Below, in pieces: positions 58,607 through 64,000 of a stretch of DNA of 64,000 nucleotides; position 1 is the stretch's first letter, and each line of letters opens with the position of its first letter. The notes beneath the pieces were generated by a model. That model did no database searches. It worked only from the letters and a program-made list of their open reading frames with translations, and was not told where the DNA came from. Position numbers and translations under genes: made by a program. The stretch comes from Imperialibacter sp. EC-SDR9 (GTDB lineage: Bacteria; Bacteroidota; Bacteroidia; Cytophagales; Cyclobacteriaceae), in the NCBI RefSeq assembly GCF_902498805.1, contig NZ_LR701592.1, forward strand, positions 1 through 64,000. Reading direction: 5' to 3'.

Positions 58607-60453
58607 ACGATGGCACAGGCTCCACCGGCGCATGCTGCCTCCGCTTGCAGGTCGGTTTCATCTTCAGCTTCCACTACCTTTGAAAGGTCGATGCTGCGCA
58701 AACTTATCTCCAGCTCATTGAATTCTTCCCTGGTGATATCTTCAAACGGAGGCTGTTGATAGTTCCCACTGTCAAAAGGAAGCACACTCAGTCCGTTGTA
58801 CGAAGCTTTGTTTTCCCACATCCATTGCCCGACTTTTTCCCACTCGTCATGTTTGATCGACACAGTCGCTGACACATTGTTGGCGTTGTTGCCGAGGCGG
58901 TATCCGTTTCTTACCCACTCGGTATTGAAAGCCCTTATTCTTTCCAGTAAGTCCATAGCGCTCTCGCTTCGGGTAATGCTGCCTTCGGGCGCCTTCTGAG
59001 GGATACAAATGATCCCCTGTTTTTCGTTGAGTAAGTCGTCTTCCAGCAGCTCAGGGTGATTGTCCTTCAAGTATTGGTACAATGCTTCATTCTTGCCTAT
59101 TCTTACCCTTCTCAGGTAGAAATCGTTGTGCCAGGCATGGATGCCGGAAGAGGTACCCAATACCAGCGAACTGGTGCCGGAGGGTTTTATTGTAGTGCAC
59201 CTGGCGGCAAAGTTTATCCCTATTTTCGCCGATACCTCCATGTTGACATGCTTCACTTCATCAGCTGCTTCCTTCAAATCCATTTGGAAAACTCTCCCAC
59301 TGGCTATTCCCGTCATTCCTACGCCGATAAGAGCATCCTCCTCCGTTGTTTTAATCCATTCTTCCCTCAGGTAATGGAAATCGGTAAATCCGGCCTGAAG
59401 TGTGCCCAGAAAACCAGCCGCTCTGGCCCTTGCGTTCAAGTCTTCCTGCGTTTCTACATCCGAAACGTTAATTTCGCAGAGGTTACAGAACTGGAAAGGC
59501 CGCAAAGCAATTTCGCAGCAAGGGTTGGTTCCCCACTCTGGGTGATTAGTGAAATAGAAACCAGGTTCTCCAGAGCCCGACAGCTCTATTTTCTTCCAAA
59601 GCTTAATAAAAGACTCTTTGGTAGTGCCGTCTCTGGTGAGCACCACGGAGTTGTTGGCCCGGCCTCTTTGCTCATTAAGCTCCCACCAGTTGCCAAACTT
59701 GCAGCTCAGCATTTCATCATCTTGCGGCGAAAAAAGAGATATCATAGCTGACCTGCGAATGCCACCCGAAAGTACAGCATTGGCAATATGGCACATGATG
59801 TCGTGGCACTCCAGCGATGACAGTTTTTCACCGTTCTGCTTTCTTTCAAGAACGGAGATAACATGAGCGTGGCAAACTCTCAGTGGCTCCGGGCCCGGTG
59901 CTTTGCCGCCAGCGGTCACCAGTCTCGCTCCCTTGGGCCTTATATCCGAGTAATCGAAGTCAGGCAGAGCGCTATGAAACCCAAAATAGGCTTTCATAAT
60001 CATTTTGATGGAATCGGCCCAGCCCTCCAGGCTGTCGCCGACCAAAAATCTTCTTCGTCGCTCAGGCTTTTGAACGGGCGGCAATTGACTAACGTGATGT
60101 AGTTGAACAGAAAAACCAACGCCAGTTCCGCCCAGCAGCAAAAACATGGTTTCTGAAAATGCTCTTATATCATCTAACGGCAAGTAGGCGCAGTTGTAGA
60201 TACGGCTGTTATTTTTAACAATAGGAGCCCCGGCAAACTGCATGGCCCGCATCGAGGGAAGTACTTTTTTTTGTAACACAAATGCCATGTTTTCCCGAAT
60301 CTCCTCTCGCATGTGAGGGTATTTGTCCACCATCATTTCTTCGTAGCGACCGCAGATTTCCGGCCATAGCTCCCTGCGATTGAGCTCCGGAATGTACCGT
60401 GCATACTTCATGTGTACGATAATGTCACTGAGAATTTCCTGGTTTAGTTCCAT
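58603..60453 (-). CDS. nrdJ: Adenosylcobalamin-dependent ribonucleotide reductase (class II, monomeric type)
   Basis: A 616-residue class II reductase that turns ribonucleotides into deoxyribonucleotides with a B12-generated thiyl radical, independent of oxygen. The start is set at ATG 60453 (MELNQEILSDIIVHMKYA). A TTG 33 codons upstream is unlikely. The catalytic core shows NPCCEIALRPFQFCNLCEINVSD near residue 320, with the radical-site cysteine region, and GGIRRSAMISLFS near 240. The C-terminus ACAGGACAIV carries a CxxxxC redox pair that must be reduced by thioredoxin. The promoter has a 26-bp inverted-repeat operator shared with the gene at 61328, so it is probably under control of the Rrf2 regulator encoded just upstream. 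Confidence 0.92.
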   Translation of the reverse strand: MELNQEILSDIIVHMKYARYIPELNRRELWPEICGRYEEMMVDKYPHMREEIRENMAFVLQKKVLPSMRAMQFAGAPIVKNNSRIYNCAYLPLDDIRAFSETMFLLLGGTGVGFSVQLHHVSQLPPVQKPERRRRFLVGDSLEGWADSIKMIMKAYFGFHSALPDFDYSDIRPKGARLVTAGGKAPGPEPLRVCHAHVISVLERKQNGEKLSSLECHDIMCHIANAVLSGGIRRSAMISLFSPQDDEMLSCKFGNWWELNEQRGRANNSVVLTRDGTTKESFIKLWKKIELSGSGEPGFYFTNHPEWGTNPCCEIALRPFQFCNLCEINVSDVETQEDLNARARAAGFLGTLQAGFTDFHYLREEWIKTTEEDALIGVGMTGIASGRVFQMDLKEAADEVKHVNMEVSAKIGINFAARCTTIKPSGTSSLVLGTSSGIHAWHNDFYLRRVRIGKNEALYQYLKDNHPELLEDDLLNEKQGIICIPQKAPEGSITRSESAMDLLERIRAFNTEWVRNGYRLGNNANNVSATVSIKHDEWEKVGQWMWENKASYNGLSVLPFDSGNYQQPPFEDITREEFNELEISLRSIDLSKVVEAEDETDLQAEAACAGGACAIV

Positions 60454-60584
60454 GTCTTTCTTTGTTCTGGGTGGATAATACTGATCAGCTACTGCCCATG
60501 CCTGAAAAAGCCGAGATGCTGCGCCATACTGAATTGCACAAAGGCCCTCCAACCGACTCGCCTCTGAGGATTTCGTCTGCTCAA

Positions 60585-60620
60585 CAAATATATTAATAAA
60601 AGATTAAAAAGTCTTTTATC
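60585..60620 (-). promoter_or_regulatory. nrdJ promoter with Rrf2-type operator
   Basis: On the minus strand a perfect -7 box TATATTTG (60585-60592) lies 2 nt downstream of the inverted repeat ATAAAAGA-N8-TCTTTTAT (within 60595-60620). The repeat occupies the place of the -33 box. The predicted leader is about 120 nt. The rest of the 375-bp gap from 60454 to 60828 shows no gene and no B12-riboswitch box that I can find. Confidence 0.7.
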
Positions 60621-60828
60621 AAGTCACCTTTGTTTGAGCTTATCTCGTGGAGTTGAAAGGTAACTTTAGGAGTCTGAAAGGATAGGTCTTTGAGGTCTTG
60701 AGCCAGTTCTTTTCAAAGCACATCAGGTTCCAATAGATTCGCCTTCGTAAGCCGCAGAAGAGGTTGTTTCAGGAGAGGGGTCACAATAGTTGCAAATGCT
60801 TCGAGGTGCACCGCTGCGCAAATCTTCT

Positions 60829-61275
60829 CTAGCTGTTAATGCTATGGTTTTTAAGAAACACTTTGCCTTGCTCTATTTTTTTCACAAGATCCTGAACGTG
60901 CTGGTTTTGCATGCTTTCCTTCAATTTATCCCGGAAGGCTTTTACATCGTGATGAATAGGGCATGGGAATTTGTCCGAGCAGTCCTTCAGCCCAAGCACG
61001 CAGAGGCTGAACACCTCCTTGCCATCAATTACCCTCACTATGTCCATCAGTGGCACAGGCTTGCCTTCGGGGTGAAGATAAAACCCGCCGTTCGGGCCTT
61101 TATTGGAAGATATGATACCTTCCCTGACCAGCTGTTGCAAGATTTTACCAACAAACGGATCCGGGGCGTCAATTTCCCTGGCGATTTCTTTGAAGCCCGG
61201 TTTCAGCCCTTTAGCGCTTTTGATGGCAATGTACATGACCGCTCTTACGGCATATTCGCAGGCTTTTGAAAACAT
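60829..61275 (-). CDS. Rrf2-family transcriptional regulator with Fe-S cysteine motif
   Basis: A 148-residue winged-helix regulator. The N-terminus MFSKACEYAVRAVMYIA and helix-turn-helix GFKEIAREIDAPDPFVGKILQQLVREGIISSNKGPNGGFYL are standard Rrf2. Three cysteines at about residues 91, 98 and 104 (LCVLGLKDCSDKFPCPIHHD, spacing C-x6-C-x5-C) fit a [2Fe-2S] or [4Fe-4S] cluster, as in IscR and NsrR. It lies 52 bp downstream of the 610-residue gene and upstream of nrdJ. Two identical-type operators flank the unit. Signals known for the family are Fe-S status, nitric oxide and oxidation. Which one applies is not visible. Confidence 0.92.
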   Translation of the reverse strand: MFSKACEYAVRAVMYIAIKSAKGLKPGFKEIAREIDAPDPFVGKILQQLVREGIISSNKGPNGGFYLHPEGKPVPLMDIVRVIDGKEVFSLCVLGLKDCSDKFPCPIHHDVKAFRDKLKESMQNQHVQDLVKKIEQGKVFLKNHSINS

Positions 61276-61327
61276 GTCCGTAAGTTATGTCGCCCCCGAG
61301 TCTTCTGCAAGGGGCTCATGTGGTGCT

Positions 61328-63160
61328 TTATACTGCCTCAAGAGAATTTGTATGGCTAACATAGTTTTCGTACAACGACCGAAGTTTGTGTTCTTCTTTT
61401 TCAAGCGAGTCAAGAAACCGATATTTCAGTTCGTCGATGCCACGAGTAATGTCGACTACAATATGCCGGTAGAAGGCTATGCCTTCCAGCAAGTTGTCAT
61501 AAAATGTCTTGAAATACTTGTCCCTTTTTCCACCCAATTCGTCGCTATTCAATTCCATCGACTCTTTCAGGTGATCGATATAGAGCTGTAGTTCCCTGAT
61601 AAACATATGGTGCCTTTGCGGATTAGAGATCACATTGGCCCTGCCATAAATGTGATCGACCATAGCTTGAAGAGACATTGTTGCTGAAAAATTGACAATG
61701 TTTGGGCCCGGGCAAATTGTAACTGCCTCCAGATTTTTGAATGGCTTGAGTTGGTAATTGTGAACCGCTGAATTGCTCAATCCGATGCACAGACATTCTT
61801 TATCGAGCACATTGCTCAATTGCTGCTGATATTGATCTTCCGGGAGATTCATCCCCAGCAACTGTTTTATCTTTAATTTCTGATACCTATAGGAGGCGGT
61901 GCAAATGGGCTCTTTGGTAAACTCGGTATTGGAAACGAGGTATTTCTCAGTGCAAGGACTGCCAGGCCGACCTTTTTTAATTCGATTAAGTTTTTCCTCA
62001 TCCGAACTGGTTCCTTTCAGGTAATGAAAGCGTACACCGAGAGGCGAGTTTTTACTTAGTTTGAGGTCATCTTGCCCTGCTTTGGCCAGCAACTGCAACG
62101 TCTTGTCGTCCACGGTGGTGGCCTCTGGTACAAGTAAAAATGGCGTGCCCCAGCCGGTGCTGTCCATTCCCATAAACCTTCTGAGAAACTGATCTTCCTC
62201 ATAGGTGCCTATGCCTCCCTGCACTGTAATTTTTATTGGGTGACCTTCATTATAGGTGCGGAGGCCTTTTTCCTGGAGTGCTCTGTTGTATATTTCAAAT
62301 AGTTCGGTATGCAACTCTGCTCTTTTGTTTTTGAACTCGTCCAGAATTGGCCCCAGCAGGAGGCCGTCGGTAGCAAAAGCATGTCCTCCGCAGTTAAGCC
62401 CCGACTCTATCCTGAACTCGCTAACCCAGAGGCCCTTCTTGGCCAGGTACTTGCCCTGAATCAAGGCCGATCTGTAGTCACTTACCTTAATGACTATTTT
62501 CTTTTCGAAATCGCCCCAACCCTTTGCGGCCAATTGATGCAGCTTTTCCATATAGTTGAACAGGCGGGGGTTCATACCAGCCGACAGCACCACCGAGGAG
62601 TTGGTCAGGTTACTGTTTACATAGCCTCTCAGAGCGGCAAGTGCATCTGATCCATCTTCTATTGGGTTGCCAGAGGAGTCGGTGTTCAGCTTGTCGACCT
62701 TAGTCATGATGTTCACGTCAATGCTCCCTGGCTGTATCTGGGTTTTTAAAAAGTTCTGGAGTTGATCCTTTTCCTCCTGATCCTTTAGTTCATTCATTTG
62801 TTGAAATAACTGCCTGGCCTTGTTGCCATCAGGGAGCATTTCAAAGTACTTGTTTATCTCTGACCCCGCCTCAAAAGTTGAGTTGCTGAGGGTTTCCACC
62901 TGCTGGCTCACAATTCGGTTCACCAGATTAAGGTAGTCGGTAATACGCCTGGCTCTGTAGTCTTCTTCCTGATTCGTGATAGGGTGATAGGTTTCACCTA
63001 TTTGTGAGTAGTAGTAACTCCTCATTTTCTCAATCAGATTGTCCTCAATGATGGAAATCACCGAAGATATGCCAAACCTGGCCACCTTTGTCGGGGAATC
63101 AATGGTGTAAGCTAATCCCATGACAGGGATATGAAAGCTGTGATGCGGTGAGTTGTTCAT
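61328..63160 (-). CDS. Protein of unknown function with nitronate-monooxygenase-like motifs and cysteines
   Basis: A 610-residue cytosolic protein. The N-terminal 210 residues are helical (long coiled helices around 55-150). Residues about 225-390 resemble a TIM-barrel flavoprotein of the nitronate monooxygenase group: FRIESGLNCGGHAFATDG near 248 and the phosphate-binding-type loop VQGGIGTYEEDQFL near 310. Five cysteine sites follow or lie within (NCGGH, SPCTEK, PICTAS, KECLCIG, TICPGP), which could bind a metal or Fe-S cluster. The C-terminal 120 residues are again helical (HHMFIRELQLYIDHLKESM and after). I do not recognise a full-length family. Its operator and -7 box match those of nrdJ, and the Rrf2 gene follows 52 bp downstream, so it belongs to that regulon. 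Confidence 0.75.
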   Translation of the reverse strand: MNNSPHHSFHIPVMGLAYTIDSPTKVARFGISSVISIIEDNLIEKMRSYYYSQIGETYHPITNQEEDYRARRITDYLNLVNRIVSQQVETLSNSTFEAGSEINKYFEMLPDGNKARQLFQQMNELKDQEEKDQLQNFLKTQIQPGSIDVNIMTKVDKLNTDSSGNPIEDGSDALAALRGYVNSNLTNSSVVLSAGMNPRLFNYMEKLHQLAAKGWGDFEKKIVIKVSDYRSALIQGKYLAKKGLWVSEFRIESGLNCGGHAFATDGLLLGPILDEFKNKRAELHTELFEIYNRALQEKGLRTYNEGHPIKITVQGGIGTYEEDQFLRRFMGMDSTGWGTPFLLVPEATTVDDKTLQLLAKAGQDDLKLSKNSPLGVRFHYLKGTSSDEEKLNRIKKGRPGSPCTEKYLVSNTEFTKEPICTASYRYQKLKIKQLLGMNLPEDQYQQQLSNVLDKECLCIGLSNSAVHNYQLKPFKNLEAVTICPGPNIVNFSATMSLQAMVDHIYGRANVISNPQRHHMFIRELQLYIDHLKESMELNSDELGGKRDKYFKTFYDNLLEGIAFYRHIVVDITRGIDELKYRFLDSLEKEEHKLRSLYENYVSHTNSLEAV

Positions 63161-63197
63161 CGGGAATTAGTTTGTGCGTTACTGGGTAACATTTCTG

Positions 63198-63235
63198 CAA
63201 ATATAAAATAATAAAAGATAAATAAGTCTTTTATT
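63198..63235 (-). promoter_or_regulatory. Promoter and Rrf2-type operator of the 610-residue gene
   Basis: The -7 box TATATTTG (63198-63205, minus strand) is followed upstream by the 26-bp site AATAAAAGA-N8-TCTTTTATT (63210-63235) with perfect 9-bp arms. The site differs from the nrdJ operator at only 3 of 26 positions. It lies 50 bp from the start codon. Confidence 0.7.
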
Positions 63236-63310
63236 TGAAATCAATTGTAACATACCCAAAAGTCTTGCCCAAACCTGACGAAGATCATAGGGTCGGTGGA
63301 GGGGTAGTTT

Positions 63311-63318
63311 TAGCTTTG
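63311..63318 (+). promoter_or_regulatory. -7 box for the PLP decarboxylase gene
   Basis: TAGCTTTG matches TAnnTTTG and lies 21 bp before the ATG at 63340. No TTG element is found at the usual distance, so the promoter may need an activator. Confidence 0.4.
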
Positions 63319-63339
63319 AAGAGAAAAAAAGTAGTAGCT

Positions 63340-64000
63340 ATGGCGAAGGCAGAAGAAGAGCTTCCATTGGGCGCCTGGTTCCTGGGGCCAAAGTCAGAGC
63401 AGGCAGGCGTCTGGCAAGAAGTAATCAATTACATTTTTCAGGACTACACCCACTGGCGGAAAAACTATTTTCCGGAGGATCCACTGATTTTGGGCCGGGC
63501 CGAGCGACGCTCGCACGACTTGTGGTTTGATAAACTAAGTAATGAGCTCGATTTTGCTCTTAATCAGCTAAAGGCTGACTATCCCTTTTACTCGCCCCGC
63601 TACCTGGCACATATGATATCGGAAACAAGCATGCCAGGGGTCATGGGCTATTTTGCGGGCATGCTGTACAATCCCAACAATGTTTCGGATGAGGGGGCGC
63701 CCGTCACAGTGAGGCTGGAAATAGAGGCGGGTAAAATGGTTGCTGGTATGCTCGGCTACGACACCGACAAAAGCTGGTCGCACATTACCTCTGGTGGCAC
63801 CATTGCTAATATGGAAGCACTTTGGATGGCCAGGCAAACGCAGTGGATTCCCGTGATGGTGGCCGGGCTTTGCCGGGAGCAATCCATCGCCTTCCAGGTG
63901 CACTTGCCTGACGGGACTCACAAAGACATCAGGGATGTGCCAGTTACCAACTTGCTCAACCTTACACTCAACGAACGATTGAGCATTCCAGAGCGGCTGG
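63340..64000 (+). CDS. Group II PLP-dependent decarboxylase, 5' part (cut by the window edge)
   Basis: An open frame of 220 codons runs from ATG at 63340 to the end of the window without a stop. The sequence matches pyridoxal-phosphate-dependent amino-acid decarboxylases: YPFYSPRYLAHMISETSMPGVMGYFAGML near residue 87, NPNNVSDEGAPVTVRLE near 117 and the PLP-phosphate-binding loop HITSGGTIANMEALWMARQ near 149. The lysine that binds PLP would lie beyond the edge. The amino-acid substrate is not predictable from this part. It is divergent from the 610-residue gene across 179 bp that contain the Rrf2-type operator. Confidence 0.85.
   Translation, partial: MAKAEEELPLGAWFLGPKSEQAGVWQEVINYIFQDYTHWRKNYFPEDPLILGRAERRSHDLWFDKLSNELDFALNQLKADYPFYSPRYLAHMISETSMPGVMGYFAGMLYNPNNVSDEGAPVTVRLEIEAGKMVAGMLGYDTDKSWSHITSGGTIANMEALWMARQTQWIPVMVAGLCREQSIAFQVHLPDGTHKDIRDVPVTNLLNLTLNERLSIPERL

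Noticed and set aside
60454-60828. Cobalamin riboswitch in front of nrdJ
   Set aside because: I looked for the B12-box core and its complement in the leader and did not find it. The leader of about 120 nt is also short for one. The inverted-repeat operator explains regulation better.

Overview
The window looks like a chromosomal segment of a Bacteroidota bacterium, most likely from the Cytophagales. The supporting signs are secreted proteins with type IX secretion (T9SS) C-terminal sorting modules, a gliding-motility type C-terminus, an HU-HIG type DNA-binding protein, a DUF4199 protein, many Tat/lipoprotein signals, ECF sigma operons with outer-membrane beta-barrels, and promoters of the TTG / TAnnTTTG type rather than the sigma-70 type. 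The genus cannot be fixed from sequence alone. No rRNA, tRNA, CRISPR array or intact transposase was seen.

Layout. 0.1-18.4 kb: two paralogous giant T9SS surface proteins and a PKD/gliding-type protein, interleaved with a MarR-GNAT fusion and a second GNAT enzyme behind a perfect palindromic operator, an AraC gene with a carboxymuconolactone decarboxylase-like gene, and a MarR gene followed by a ferredoxin reductase/2Fe-2S ferredoxin pair that shares a promoter motif with it. 18.5-23.4 kb: OsmC protein, ECF sigma/membrane protein pair, two paralogous beta-barrels, a divergent RibA-like protein and an M55 aminopeptidase. 23.5-26.9 kb: a leftward cluster with a probable phosphorothioate-DNA-dependent (type IV) HNH restriction enzyme, a second HNH nuclease, a small zinc-ribbon protein and a secreted discoidin/NADase-type glycan-binding protein.

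26.9-31.6 kb is a repeat island around an HU-HIG gene. It holds a 22-bp-period degenerate array, three or four copies of a roughly 200-bp MITE-like unit with a GIY-YIG nuclease gene between copies, and an array of three 154-155-bp units that together carry fifteen copies of a 13-bp element arranged as hairpins. 31.6-50.4 kb is metabolic: a six-hairpin glycosidase-like lipoprotein, GH26 beta-mannanase, BlaI/M56 regulatory pair with a clear operator, two Tat-exported TIM-barrel sugar isomerase-like proteins, RNase HII, a Gfo/Idh/MocA oxidoreductase, ROK kinase, amine-oxidase-like flavoprotein, MATE transporter and NUDIX hydrolase. 50.4-58.6 kb: an ECF sigma/anti-sigma/barrel operon, beta-CASP nuclease, OsmC, acyl-ACP thioesterase, M20 peptidase and phosphodiesterase.

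58.6-64.0 kb contains a small regulon read directly from the DNA: an Rrf2-family regulator with three conserved cysteines, an upstream 610-residue protein of unknown function, and an adenosylcobalamin-type ribonucleotide reductase. Both outer genes have the same 26-bp inverted-repeat operator abutting the same TATATTTG -7 box. A group II PLP-dependent decarboxylase runs off the right edge, divergent from the 610-residue gene. This regulon, the 22-bp array and the hairpin array are the strongest candidates for something not yet described.
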